DNA of 64,000 bases from Amia ocellicauda (lineage: Eukaryota > Chordata > Actinopteri > Amiiformes > Amiidae). The stretch is from positions 12,955,501 to 13,019,500 of the forward strand of contig NC_089864.1 of NCBI RefSeq assembly GCF_036373705.1. Direction: 5' to 3'. Of this stretch, positions 17,990-60,932 are shown piece by piece. The position numbers were made by a program, and so were the translations under genes. The notes under the pieces are model-generated. The model was not told where the DNA came from and did not search any database. It was given only the letters and a program-made list of their open reading frames with translations. The stretch's first letter is position 1, and each line of letters starts with the position of its first letter.

Positions 17990-18210
17990 ATCTTTGTTCG
18001 AGGCTTTCTTCTGCTTGCAGACCAGCGGTGGAGCACCTCAGTTGGTCCAGGCTTTTCCACAGAACTTAACAGATGGTCAGGACCAACTGTGAATGCTTTA
18101 CTTACTTATTTTAAGCAGCTGGTTTATGTGATTTTTTTTTTGCAGTCCATTTCTATTAAGAACATTTGGGACAGATTATGCAACAGCTTATAAGCAGAAA
18201 GAACATAAGC

Positions 18211-18438
18211 AATAAAAAAGTCAATGGTAATTTGTCAACACACTGAAGGGTGTGAACCCAGCCAAGCAATGTCTTCCTTTCTGCTACGAGGTGACCTTCT
18301 TGTGGTGTAGTGATCGATGTGGTACAGAGATAAGAGAGTCTCGGTTCTCTATTTACAGCTGACGGCACAGGATGAGCATGACTTTGTGAAGTACTTGGAT
18401 ATGCTCATTATCACCAGGCACTTAACTAACTAAATAAA
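18211..18438 (+). terminator. fbxo7: fbxo7 polyadenylation signal candidates
   Basis: AATAAA occurs at 18211-18216 and again at 18433-18438, 220-450 nt after the fbxo7 stop. Either would give a short 3' UTR. The choice cannot be made from sequence alone. Confidence 0.5.
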
Positions 18439-18439
18439 A

Positions 18440-20750
18440 ACTGATTCATCAGCTGTCATCTCATAATGTGGTTTGCTTTCTGTTTTTCTTTAGTGTGGAT
18501 TCATTTAAAAGGTTCTGAATCTGATCCAAGAGCATTAGGAGCCATTTAACTAAACCATTCTCAACTTTTTAGAAGCACAGGATGATTGTAGTTCACACCA
18601 CTAAAACAATGCCTGTATTTAGAATAGGAGAACTAATGACAGCTGCGACATGACACACCACTGACATTCACACTTTACTCCCCACAACACTAGAGATGGA
18701 CAACTGACTGCATTTACAGTCCTGCCATGACTTCTCATTTGCATACATCATTGTATCATCTGGCTATGATCTGTATTCTGCAGCCTGACACATCCGAGTA
18801 GAAGGGCAGCTTGTATGTTACAGCACCTCAGGATTTGTAGCCATCCTTCCTTTTGCAAGCAAAGGTGAGGAAGAATTGTGTGTATGTTTTGGAGTAAAGC
18901 ACCACATAGTGTAGGATTTTAATACATCAAACAAGTATTTATCTGCAAAACAACAAACCCATTTTAAAATCACAAAAACATGCATGAGAGACACACCATT
19001 TCAAAATGGCAGCTATCATTGGTGCAGGGGCCGTGTATCTCCAGCAGCTCCAAGAGTGCTGCGTGAGACAACAGCCTAATAGAAAAAAAAAAAAAAAAAC
19101 TTTAGCAAATGCAAGCAAACCAAGATTACAGGGACATTACAGAAAGTAAAAAAAACAACAAAAGCCAAGGTGCTGTATGCTGCTATATTTGAGAAGGTCA
19201 TCTTTTGAATTTCAGAACTGTCCAGGTTCAGCTCGTTCATGTAAACGTTATGCCGCTCAAAGGATTCCAGACAGTTGCTTGTGTAAAGCTAGTTTAGCAG
19301 TGGACATTCATCTTTTGCAAGTCCAATGATGTGTCATGGTCTTAAAACCTGCTCACAGTTACCGAAATGATCATTCACTGCTTTTAGAGCAGGCTGAGTG
19401 TATGTGATTCACTTACACAAGAAACAGGTCTGCTTTTGAGATTGTGGTCACAAAAGCAGAACTGCAATCTCCTTTGTTCTTAAGAGAATTTTTTCTGGAA
19501 AATATCCCCTAATACATGCTGCTATATAACAGAGGGTTTATTAAACCAATTTGTGTTAAGACCAAAGTCCAGTAAATCTATTCATTGTGTATGCTTTACA
19601 TGGTTTTAGAACTTGATGTAAGAAAATGAAAAACTGTTGGAACTCATTGGACAATGGATTACAATAGTTCATCAGTATTCTTAGTAGCTCAGAACCTGCA
19701 TGCAGATGCAAGCTTAACATTTGGAACACAAGGGCACAGGCAGGTTTCACTCAGTAATACATTTCAGACTTAGTACTGAGCAATGGCCACCATTTAATTA
19801 CAAAAGAAAGTAACTGAACCAATATCAATAGTGCAATACAAATCCCCCCCCCAAAAAAAAAAAACAAAAAAAAACCACAGTAAATCAAGGGTATTTTGCA
19901 ATGAGTGTCTAGTTGAAGACTTTGATGACAATAAGGGTGCCATGAAACAAGGCAGTGGTTTATAAAGATGAACATTGAAGAAGAAGAAGTTCAGCAATGA
20001 TTCAAACAATTACCCACTTAAATGAAATCAAAATCAAACAGCAGCTTCAACACCTTTCCCTTCCTCACTCTCATAGGTATTAAACCTCACAGACTATAAA
20101 TCAGAAGTACAACACTAGTTATACAGAAGTCTCAGGTCAGACATTTTATCATGTGCTATTTTACCATAGCAGCAGACTTGGTCACTCAAGGCTTCGGTCT
20201 TGTGAACTGATGGTATACGATCCGTAGGTTGATATTCAAGTCACCTCAGATGGAGACCATTTTTTCCCCTATTGTGAAGAAGTGCTAGGATCTAGAAATT
20301 GGTGGGGTGTGAAGACAACCAAAGCCTCCACCGCAGAACTATTTTAAACCCCAAGATCAGCATAAGCAGGATCACTTCATCACCAGGAACACTGTTTTTC
20401 AAGTCAATAGAGGGATCAGCAAGCATCCACTGCCCATGTGGGGGCATACTTTCTACCATTTGAACTACCACTTAATATTCAAAATCTTATATTGATTCAG
20501 AACTACTCCACTTGAAGTCAAACTTAAATCTTAGGAACCCAGTGTGAAGTATATTGTCACATACATTGCAAGGATATATTATCCCAATTTTACAGACCAC
20601 TGTAATTGACATTTCGGTCAGACTGGATTTCTAAGGGTTAAACTTACCAGGATGAAGTTCCATGACCAGCCAACATTACCAAACTGCTAGTCATCCATAG
20701 AAAGGTTCAGCTACGTTTGCAATATGGCTTGACAAATGGTTCCTCCCACT
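18440..20750. other. intergenic spacer between convergent fbxo7 and upk3a
   Basis: This is AT-rich sequence with poly(A) runs (about 19081-19099 and 19852-19875) and no recognisable exon, RNA gene or transposon. Part of it may be upk3a 3' UTR if the proximal signal is not used. Confidence 0.55.
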
Positions 20751-20753
20751 TAA

Positions 20754-20759
20754 TTTATT
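20754..20759 (-). terminator. upk3a: upk3a polyadenylation signal candidate
   Basis: TTTATT on the + strand is AATAAA on the - strand, about 135 nt past the upk3a stop codon. It is assigned by motif and position. Confidence 0.45.
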
Positions 20760-20890
20760 CACAAAACCGAGGCATTCATGAATGATTAATAAAAATAAAC
20801 AAATGACATATCTCCATCTGTACATACACAAGGTCAAATACCCAAAAAAAACAGAACACTCTTCATAAGCAGAAAAGAGCATTCCCACCT

Positions 20891-23800
20891 CTAGGTCATG
20901 ATGTTAGTCTCCTCCACTGACCCCCGCTTCTTCACAGCAGAAGAAAGATGTGATCTACTCGTGGCATTTATCATTTTCTCATGGAAGCTGAAATACATAA
21001 AAGATCATTTATAACCCTGACCTTGCCTTATGAAGTATACCATTTTAATCACCAGGCTTGATAGTTATTCTTTATCCAAAGTAATCTTCTCCATCACCCC
21101 AAACTCTAGATGTGATTTTCAGCAAACTTAGTCCATCTTAGAGTCACAGCTGCAAGCTCCATCGACACTGCTCTTTCCCCAAGGGTCATATGTATGTATA
21201 AAGAAACTTACATCGACTCAAATACCCCCATGGCAATGGCAAGAACGAGCAGAAAAAACAGCAGGACACTCGTAGTGACGGTGACAACAATCCCACCTCC
21301 ACTTCGGTATCCAATCCACGTGTCAATTTCATCAGGGTTGAGACCTATAAACAAAAAACACAACAAAAAAGTCTCTTTTCACATTTCCCCTCGGACGCAT
21401 GGCCAAAATATGTTGAAGTCTAATTTCAGGACAATCTTTGAATGTCAACAAATCAAGCAATTTAATACTTTTATTAAAATCCAAAACTAAAAGCTTGTAT
21501 TCAGAATAAAAAATAAAATAAAAAAATCAAAGTTTGATCTGGAAAACGAAAAACTATGGCCATTGGTAAGAATTCTTGATTGAAATTCCGTAACTTTGCA
21601 TCCTATTTTCCAAGTTCCAGTCACGCTGTATCCTTATTCTCAAGGCCTGAGCAAGGTAAATACACCCACTGATGCCATTTTCCTCGAAGGCAGCAACATT
21701 CAGATCAATTACATGCACGCAGATTCTTAAATCGGCAGATCAGACATGTTATGAAACATTACCATGAAACCAATGTTCACACATATGAAGGGATATGAAC
21801 CCTCATCTGCTATAGCAGCAGATGTAAGGGAGTTAGTCAGGTGACGGAGTGGTGGACTGAGGAGTCACAATATGCTCCAAGGCCATTCGTGAGGTAAATA
21901 TACAGTGAAGGCTTCCAAACAAGAGATCATAGAGAGCTGAGTTTATCTCCAAATCTTCAACAGAGGAAGTGTAACTAACATAAAAGCTTTCCATACACTC
22001 GCAGAAGCGATCAGTTCACAGAGGAATGATTCCTTAGGTTGGAACTGCATCATCGGGTCACCCAATCACAACCACTAAACACATGTATACAGCTTTTGGT
22101 CTGATCTCTTAATCGTCAAGCTTTACCTTAACTCGAGGCAATTATGTTAACTGCCATAATCTGCAGAGAAAGTGCAGGAACCTTTTTCTTTGGGCGAAAA
22201 AAAAAAAAAAAAAAAAAGCGAAAGGATATCCATATCATACAGCTGTGCTAATCAGTCACATTTCGTTTCAAATAATGAACACCCTACCTTTTCCCGTTTG
22301 CACTGGCTCTGACCATTCAGTGTCTGCTATGGTTGCATTTCCGTCAAAAAGCAAATATTTAAACCTGCAAGGACATTTAAAAAGAGAATATCTGGAAGTA
22401 CATGTGGCAGACTAGATTCCTTCAGATCAAAGTGTGACAATAGAAAAGAAAATCCCCTATACAAGTGAAATGCCACCTGATAAGTACTAATAATACTTGT
22501 AATATTAGTCCTCTATCCCTGCTAGATAGCACTTCACAGTTTTATTATGCTTCTCACGTTTTTGATTGTTTTCCTCCTTGCTCCCTTTCCCGTAGCCCTT
22601 GTCAGTGACCCTACATCTTGACAGCACTTAGCTTTCACCGTCCAGGATGTAGGAAATCGCTTACTGTACTTGTGTAAATTGTAAATTGGAATTTGTAAAA
22701 TGTATTTTGAATGGCTATGTTTTAGCTAAATTGAATTTGTAATGATTGATGCCTTGTACTTAACTGTATTTTTGCACTTATGTTGTAAGTCGCCCTAGAT
22801 AAGGGCGTCTGCCAAGAAATAAAAATAATAATAAGTCACAATGGCATAATGGAGTAAGAGTTAAATGGCTGAATAAAAACAGACTGCAGCAGAAAATTAT
22901 TCCCATATACAGTCCAGAAAACAGATTCTAGATCTCTGCACTGCAATATAAAAAAAAAGCTATCGTCACACATAAGCCAATATATATGCTTTGTTGTCAC
23001 CTGTATGCGGAGTCCACAGAAAGCGGCCCATTACAATCTTTCTTTTCCACTAGCTCTCTTGCACAGTTCGAGTCGTTTCCAATTTGGACCAAGTACTGGT
23101 TTAAAATCTTATCAACCTTGGTGCGGGTGGACAGGTCTGCCGGTTTTGGGAGAGAAGTACAGTTGGGGACATTGAAAGATGTAGCCTTGTATGGAATCTC
23201 CTTCCCTCCGTTCGTCTCTTTGTATGTTTTCCCAGTATCAAAGGTATTGGTAGCTGAAGGGTTAAGAGGGAAACATTCAGTTGGACCAAGAAAAAGTTCA
23301 ATCTTCCAGTTTGCAAACTCAACTAAGTCACAGGTCTTTGCACTAGAAAATGGAATAAACTTACCTGCCAAACTCTGGATAACATAGACATCAATTTTCA
23401 TTTTACTGGTTGGTTTCAGACTGTCAAAGACACAAAAGGGCTTTTGCAGAGATACTGTGTTTTGTGTGGGGTTTAACCAGGTCAGCTTGGGAGACACCAT
23501 TACTGGCTTAACTTTGAATGTTTTTGCTGAAAATCAAACAGAGTTTAGCATTATCTTGAGGCTCAGGTTGACATGAGTGAAGTGTTGAGCAAACAAATTC
23601 ATACAAGCATGCAAGCCAGGTTGTGTGTCACTTCACATCATTTGTCATTACACAAGTGAAAGAGAGCCAAGCAGGTGGGTCGCTTCTTTACCTTGCAAAA
23701 CAAATAAAACAGAAGCATGCGTTTATAGGTGTACAGGCAAGCCTTGTTCAAATTCACACCACTACCTCATTTTCTAAGGGAAGGGAAGGGACTGGGTTTT

Positions 23801-24070
23801 TTTTTCCCTCTCATGCTAACTCTTTCCAAACTAAAGTATCGTACAGTCTTGCTCCTCTGCTGAATATTAAAGCTGTGGATGAGCGGAGGGATGCAAAAAT
23901 GTGCGTTTCAGCTGGAACCAAATAAGTGCACAGCTGGTGAGGTTTCCAGGAAAATGTGCGTTTCAATGAAGCCGGTTATTATTAGCACGGTGTGCTCCGA
24001 TCTGGACAGAAAGACACTGACCTGACATCCCCAGCTGCAGAAAACAAGCAAACACACAACTGAGCATCAT
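20891..24070 (-). CDS. upk3a: uroplakin-3 family protein (probable uroplakin-3a), complete, 6 exons
   Basis: Uroplakin 3 is a single-pass membrane glycoprotein that pairs with uroplakin 1b in the plaques of the urothelial apical membrane. Exons in transcript order: 24070-24022, 23526-23365, 23253-23001, 22364-22288, 21344-21212, 20987-20891. They give 256 residues (human UPK3A 287). A signal peptide begins MMLSCVFACFLQLG. The luminal domain has LQKPFCVFDS, IPYKATSFNVPNC and LNQYLVQIG, with N-glycosylation sequons NCT, NDS and NAT. The membrane-proximal segment IDTWIGYRSGG closely matches the family motif before the membrane span. The span is residues 199-222 and is followed by a tail of about 34 residues. 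Intron 2 is only 111 bp. Assignment to 3a rather than 3b rests on the neighbour KIAA0930, which is also next to UPK3A in human. Membership of the uroplakin-3 family is firm. Confidence 0.88.
22197..22218 (+). repeat. A22 homopolymer in upk3a intron 4
   Basis: This is a 22-base A run in the + orientation, antisense to upk3a. No attached SINE or LINE body was recognised. Confidence 0.85.
22520..22834 (+). mobile_element. L2-type LINE (or L2-tailed SINE) 3' end
   Basis: The 3' end carries the conserved L2-type terminus: TTGTAAGTCGCCCTAGATAA followed by GGGCGTCTGCCAAGAAATAA and an (ATA)n-like tail. The terminal sequence folds into a small hairpin, CGCCCT pairing with AGGGCG around an AGATA loop. 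This is the kind of stem-loop recognised by L2 reverse transcriptase. No coding sequence remains in the upstream 250 bases, and the 5' limit is uncertain. The element lies in upk3a intron 4, antisense to the gene. Confidence 0.75.
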
Positions 24071-24720
24071 GGTAACAGATCAAATAACGCCCAACCTTAG
24101 AGAAGACGAATACGCATGTATATTTAAAAATATCGCACAGATTAATAATTAAAAACGAGGAAAAAAACTAGTACAATTAACCAAAAATCACGTGTCAACT
24201 GCACCGCATCCAACCCTAAAAAAATAAATAAATCTGTTGCTCACATAAAGAAGGGTTTTGTATTAGAAAGGCGCTGACCAATAGTAATATAACACACAGC
24301 ACAGGTGCAACAGATAAAGACAGATTTGAAGTGATATTGACCAATTATCTCGGCAAGGATCAGGGGATTATCCGAGATGGAATATGAACATAATATGAAC
24401 AACACTACAATTAAAGAATATAATGTATACATGTATTATATATATATATATATATATTAATATATATATATTAATCTTATAATTGTAAAACGTGATGGTC
24501 GAATCTGCTACTGTAAATTAATGAATATAGACTATTTATTTTAAATTTGTTTATTTATTTATATTATTATTTAAAAATTCCTTGCTATTATACTACGGCA
24601 ACTAACCTATTTAAGTTTAAATACTATTCCTGATGCATAGTACTACTACTTAACCTATACAGTTCTACTTCTACATCGATTGCAAACTATCACTGATATT
24701 AATCTGTATCAGTAGAAGTT
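24071..24720. other. upk3a upstream region, AT-rich
   Basis: This sequence lies immediately upstream of upk3a and should include its promoter. No TATA box or clear factor site can be assigned with confidence. A (TA)n tract with an interruption spans about 24436-24473. No genes were seen. Confidence 0.45.
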
Positions 24721-24729
24721 GAAGAGGAG

Positions 24730-26510
24730 GAGAGAAAGAAGAAGAGGTTATTGATTCAGGAAAGGTTAAGCTTGAGATGATGCGAGTGCATCCAGGAGGA
24801 GATAGCAGAGAGACAGAAGAGATGCGAGAGGGGATGAGAGGGTCAGAAGAGGGAGAAGAACAGTTTGCGGGGTTATTGGCAGAGAGTGGATGAAAGTAAG
24901 ACCTGTTGGCTGAAGAGAGTGAGGAGGAGAAAGTAGAAAGAACAGAGCAGTAGAGGTCGAGGGCAGCGGGGAGTTTGGGCCATTTCTTTTCAGCAGAATG
25001 CAGACTGGATCTGGATGAGTGGGGGATGGAGGTGATCTAGGGCAGAGGAGGGGAGGGATATAAGAACATAAGAACATAAGAAAGTTTACAAACGAGAGGA
25101 GGCCATTCGACCCATCGTGCTCATTTGGTGTCCATTGATAACTAAGTGATCCAAGGATCCTATCCAGTCTATTTTTAAATGTTCCCACATTTTCAGCTTC
25201 AACCACATCACTGGGGAGTTTGTTCAGATTGTGACGCCTCTCTGTGTGAAGAAGTGTCTCCTGTTTTCTGTCTTGAATGCCTTGAAGCCCAATTTCCATT
25301 TGTGTCCCCCCTCCTCTGGATTGATGTGGTTGATGCCATCATTATTTTGAAGACTTGGATCAAGTCCCCACGTAGTCTCCTCTGTTCCAGGGTGAAAAGG
25401 TTCAGGTCCTCAGTCTCTCAGCAGGACTTTCCCTTCAGACCTGGAATAAGTCTGGTTGCTCTCCTCTGAACTGCCTCTAGAGCAGCGATATCTTTCTTGA
25501 AGTGTGGAGCCCAGAACTGTCCACAGTATCCAGATGAGCTCTAACTAGTGCATTGTACAGTCTGAACATCACTGCCCTTGTGCTCAATTCTACACTTTTG
25601 ACAATATACCCTGACACTCTGTTTGCCTTTTGTATTGCTTCCCCACATTGTTTGGATGAGGAAAGTGAGGAGTCCACATAGACTCCTAGGTCTTTCTCAT
25701 GTTACTTCATGTAGTTCTGTTCCTCCCATAATGTAATTATAGTGGACATTTTTGTTACCTGCATGTATTACCTTGCACTTGTCCACATTGAATTTCATGT
25801 GCCGGGTGTCAGCCCACAACTGAATAATATCTAAGTCCCTTTGAATAGCCTGTGCTGTTGGATGGGCAGGACGAGTTGTGAAAGGGCAGAGAGAATGAAG
25901 GGAGGAGGAAAAGGTGGAAGTAGCACAGTCGACAGATAGATGGACAAAGCAGTCAATAGGAGGTAAGAGAATGAGAGCAGCGGAGATAGGGGTGGAGGGG
26001 AGAGAGAGCGGAGGTCCATCGAAAAGTGATGGTAGGAGTGGGTGGGGCGGAGAGAGATGGGAGTGAAAGGGAGAATGAGATGAGATGTCCAGGGGGGTCA
26101 CAGAGAGAAGCAGCCTCTGGAGACAATGAGGTCTAGCCTGCAGCCTGCCTTGTGAGTAGGGGATGATGGAGAAAGTGTGAAAGAGGGGAAGAAATCTAGC
26201 AGATTGGGAGGGGTTGGAGAGATGGATATTGAAGTTTCCAAGGAGAAGGAGTAAAGAAGAAGTCCAGATCATCCAGAAAGGTAGTGAGGAGACCAAGGGA
26301 ATCATGAAGAACCAGTAGGAAAAGGTGACAAGGAGAGTTCAACCTCATGGAAGAGAAGAGAAGGAGACAGCAGACAGACAAGGAGAATGGGACAGGACAG
26401 AGAGAGGACAGGGCAGCAGGGGTTGTTGAGTTCTCAAGGGAGAGCCATGTTTCAGTGAGAGCAGCCATTAGAGGGAAACTTCCAATACTGTGATTTGTAT
26501 GCAGCAAGTC
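24730..26510 (-). mobile_element. decayed L2 LINE on the minus strand, interrupted by a CR1-like fragment
   Basis: Reading the - strand from 26510, frames with many breaks give TETWLSLENSTTPAALS, then LLLGNFNIHLSNPSQSARFL, then LHSLCPFTTRPAHPT. These are the endonuclease and linker of an L2-clade LINE, with GDFN changed to GNFN. After a foreign insert (25060-25860) the L2 resumes. Near 24780 it contains SAISSWMHSHHLKLNLS in one frame, the palm-thumb region of the L2 reverse transcriptase. The frame shifts repeatedly, so the element is dead. Parts of the reverse transcriptase are missing. The skewed Ser/Pro/Leu content is typical of this family. Confidence 0.8.
25060..25860 (-). mobile_element. 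CR1-like LINE 3' fragment nested in the L2
   Basis: On the - strand, broken frames read [60 protein letters not shown], and finally NKLPSDVVEAENVGTFKNRL with LGSLSYQWTPNEHDG. This is the C-terminal part of a CR1/L2-superfamily reverse transcriptase. The 3' terminus is an octamer microsatellite, AAGAACAT repeated at 25062-25080 on the + strand; octamer tails are typical of CR1 elements. The piece is 5'-truncated and inactive. A shorter relative sits at 7918-8115. Confidence 0.8.
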
Positions 26511-26724
26511 CCTTCAATTGATAAAGTCAACAGAAATGCAGTTGTAAAATAACGCAATAATAATAAAAGCTGCTTTAATGGGAGCACATAAAACACAAAC
26601 TGATAAAATATACTTTGTGCTTCCATAGGTCTTTTGTGAATCAGTCAAATATGATTAAGTTCTGTAGTTATCAACCCAGGGTCCCCACTCTTTGAGCAAC
26701 CCTAGAATATATTCAACAAAATAA

Positions 26725-26727
<3 letters not shown>

Positions 26728-26794
<67 letters not shown>
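26728..26794 (+). repeat. (TAA)n microsatellite
   Basis: About 22 uninterrupted TAA units lie just upstream (on the - strand) of the L2 remnant. It could be the tail of another retroelement, but no body was recognised. Confidence 0.9.
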
Positions 26795-26796
<2 letters not shown>

Positions 26797-28253
26797 GTAC
26801 AACAGTGAAATGTATACAAAGCCAAAGTGATCAAGTGTATGATTGTTTCTTCATTGTTACTTCTGCACATATCTATCTCTCAGTGCTGTAATGAGCATAG
26901 AGTGGTTAGTAAATCCATTAAAAAACAGACACTGAAACAGTAAAGCCAGATATATGAGTTGTTTTTAAGGTTCCCAGAGACAAAGATTCTAAAGTAGAAT
27001 AAAGTAAATTAAATCTGCGTTTCAGAATCTTTCAGTGCAATTCCAGGTGTCTGAGAATGATTTATTCTATATAGTGTGTAGCATCACGTTCTTATTTTAG
27101 AGCATGACATCACAAGGGCTGATGGGAATGGCTAATGTGCCTAAAGCAGAGAGTGACATTTGGCTAGAGGACTACACAGACCTTGCAGCTCCCAGCTCCA
27201 CAAAAAGTGAAATGGATGGAGGAAGAAGAACTCTAGCTTACTGGCTGGGCACCAATTGGGAGGAACTGAGAAATACTGGCATTGTACTGCCTTTAAATGT
27301 TATTTTGTTTTTGCAGTAAATGTCAAGTCTAACAGATGGAAAATATAATGCTAGTAAACAACCTTTAGACGTATGTGTTTTATAGATGTTCGTCTTGCAC
27401 AAAGCCAATGCCCAGAGACCACAATGAGTCCTTCCAACTGGAAGTCCCTGTCTCTGGCTTTCCCTGGACACCCCACAGGGGTCATACTACTGAATTAGCA
27501 GAAGCCCCACCAGTGGTGTGTTATTTTCTGATCAGAAATTGATTGATTGATTGACCAACTCGAGTAACAAATCATTGTTGAGGCTGAAGCTAAATAGATC
27601 ATTAATAGTAATAAATAGATAAATAAGTACTTTAGAAGAGGTTTAAATATAAAGGTACAACTTATTTGAAATTGCAAAACACTTATATGAAACTGGAGCT
27701 TGCACAACATATGCACTAAGTATATTCACTTTTGACCACAGTTAAACAGTCAGTTAGACACTATAAATACAGTATTTTTTGCATTGTATTGCAAGACCCA
27801 ATTGTTTTAGTACAAATACATGACACACACACACATGACTTTGAACTGGCAGTGGGTTAGATTAAGATTTCAGTGGGATGGCGTTCTTGCTGTACAGAGG
27901 TTATTCCTGTTGGTAAGTCCCTGCAGGACTGAGCAGGCAGCATACAAGCTATTCTTTTGCTCAGACTAGTCTGGCTTTGCTTCCTGAACTCAGTATGAGA
28001 CTACAGATGTGGGGGTAGTTTAAATAAAACACAAACACACACAGTGGAGGAAAGATGTACGGCTGATGAACTTATCAGCACACAGCATTTCAGCTTCCAA
28101 TTGAAAAATAGTACAAGGTTATAATAAATAATTTTTCAATTTTCCAAATGAGGTGAATTAACCTGATATTATTTATGTTTGACAACAATTGCAGTAATGT
28201 GTAAAAGTGTTTACATTTGCAGTAGATTACTTAACTCAGTGTTTCAATAATAC

Positions 28254-28316
<63 letters not shown>

Positions 28317-28950
28317 TCTGCTGCTGAAACCACAGTGGTTGTTCTCAGATCCGGACTTAAATTATTAGGCAATTATGCTTGTCTAAATGTATTTTTTTAG
28401 TTAATGAAATAGGACTCAGCACTCGGCAAAATACAAAATATTACGAAAACTATTGTTAGTTTGCATTTAGTGATTGGTGGAAGTAATCCCACGACCACGC
28501 TGTAATAGTTATGCAAAGTAAAGGCAATGAACACAAAACCGCTCCATTTGATTTTCTAATAGACACTCAGTTTGCAAATTGGACTTTAATGGATTCCACA
28601 AACTTTTTTCGACATAAGCAAATGAAAATGTTAAACCATGTATGACCATTAACAACATACTTTCTGTATGAATACTATATAATACCTTTTCCCCCGAAAG
28701 AAACAATACTCAGATTTAGTCTTCTGTAGGACATTAAAACAAGATTGGCATTCTCAGAAAACGGCAGTCCTGACATAAAATATGAAAAAAATATGAAGTA
28801 AATACAGGGATCCGCAAAACCGGTCGTGTTGGTTTGTCTTCCAGCTGAGATCTTAATTGCTTAATTGAATCCTTAATGGAACTATAACAATGCAACATAA
28901 GGCTCAGTTACGTAATTAAAAGCTCGCTTGGAACAAAAAGCAGCAGGGCA
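26795..28950. other. intergenic region upstream of KIAA0930
   Basis: There is no recognisable gene. The longest open frames (for example 27104-27319 on +, 71 residues) have no known motif, no splice-linked partner and no codon bias that stands out. A (GT)n-(TA)n compound microsatellite occupies about 28253-28313. Confidence 0.55.
28253..28313 (+). repeat. (GT)n(TA)n compound microsatellite
   Basis: About nine GT units run directly into about 21 TA units. Confidence 0.9.
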
Positions 28951-28954
28951 GGGC

Positions 28955-29217
28955 GTTTGGAGCAGCGGTCCACTGTATTTGCATGTCGGGAGCACACGTC
29001 AGGAGCACACGTTTGGAGCAGCGGTCCACTGTATTTGCATGTCAGGAGCACACGTCAGGAGCACACGTTTGGAGCAGCGGTCCACTGTATTTGCATGTCA
29101 GGAGCACACGTCAGGAGCACACGTTTGGAGCAGCGGTCCACTGTATTTGCATGTCAGGAGCACACGTCAGGAGCACACGTTTGGAGCAGCGGTCCACTGT
29201 ATTTGCATGTCGGGAGC
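28955..29217 (+). repeat. 56-bp minisatellite, about 4.7 copies, each with an octamer motif
   Basis: Units start at 28955, 29011, 29067, 29123 and 29179, exactly 56 bases apart. They are nearly identical; the first and last copies carry GTCGGGAG where the middle ones have GTCAGGAG. Each unit contains ATTTGCAT, the octamer motif bound by POU-domain (Oct) factors, at 28977, 29033, 29089, 29145 and 29201. Most also contain two CACACGT segments. All three + strand frames stay open across the array because the unit is free of stops, so the long open frames here are a by-product of the repeat. The array ends directly at the GC-rich KIAA0930 promoter. Confidence 0.95.
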
Positions 29218-29564
29218 AGCGCCGCTGCGTCTGTAAGCCCCTCCTGCGGTCGCTGTTGCAGGAAGTGTGCGGGACTGGCAGCTGCGGCGCGGCTGCGGAA
29301 GTGAGATCTGCGGGAAGCGCCGCGCCGCCTCTGAGGCAGGACTGTCCTCTCCTCCGGACATCATGACCGCTGGACGAGCGGCTTAGCCCTGCGGAGACGA
29401 GCGACTGCCCGCAAGAGAAGTAGTAATATCTTTTACCGCGGGGGGATCTCCCGTCTCCCGTCTCCCTTCCCCGCTGTCCCCCTCCCACCCCTCCGCCCCA
29501 CACCTCGTCTCCTCCGCCCGGGCGATTTCGGCGAAGCAGCCCCTGACATGAGCTCAGTGTGGGG
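29217..29564 (+). promoter_or_regulatory. GC-rich promoter and 5' UTR of KIAA0930
   Basis: The 350 bases before the KIAA0930 start codon are strongly GC- and CpG-rich in an otherwise AT-rich neighbourhood, as in a CpG-island promoter. There is no TATA box. ETS-like GCGGAAGTG (about 29294) and AGGAAGTG (about 29261) are visible. The transcription start was not determined. An upstream ATG at 29548 opens a 35-codon frame that overlaps the main start. Confidence 0.6.

Positions 29565-60932
<31,368 letters not shown>

Noticed and set aside
23101-23387. Plus- and minus-strand frames overlapping upk3a exons 2 and 3
   Set aside because: They are shadows of the real upk3a frame; the 111-bp intron 2 is open in frame, so an apparent 167-codon single ORF includes intronic residues.
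27104-27319. 71-residue + strand open frame upstream of KIAA0930
   Set aside because: No recognisable family, no flanking splice-linked exon, and the length is within chance expectation for this much sequence.
28928-29366. Three long overlapping + strand open frames with repeated residues (for example SGAHVRSTRLEQRS)
   Set aside because: They come from the stop-free 56-bp minisatellite, whose unit is not a multiple of three, so all three frames show the same peptide pieces. No start context or splice partner supports a protein.
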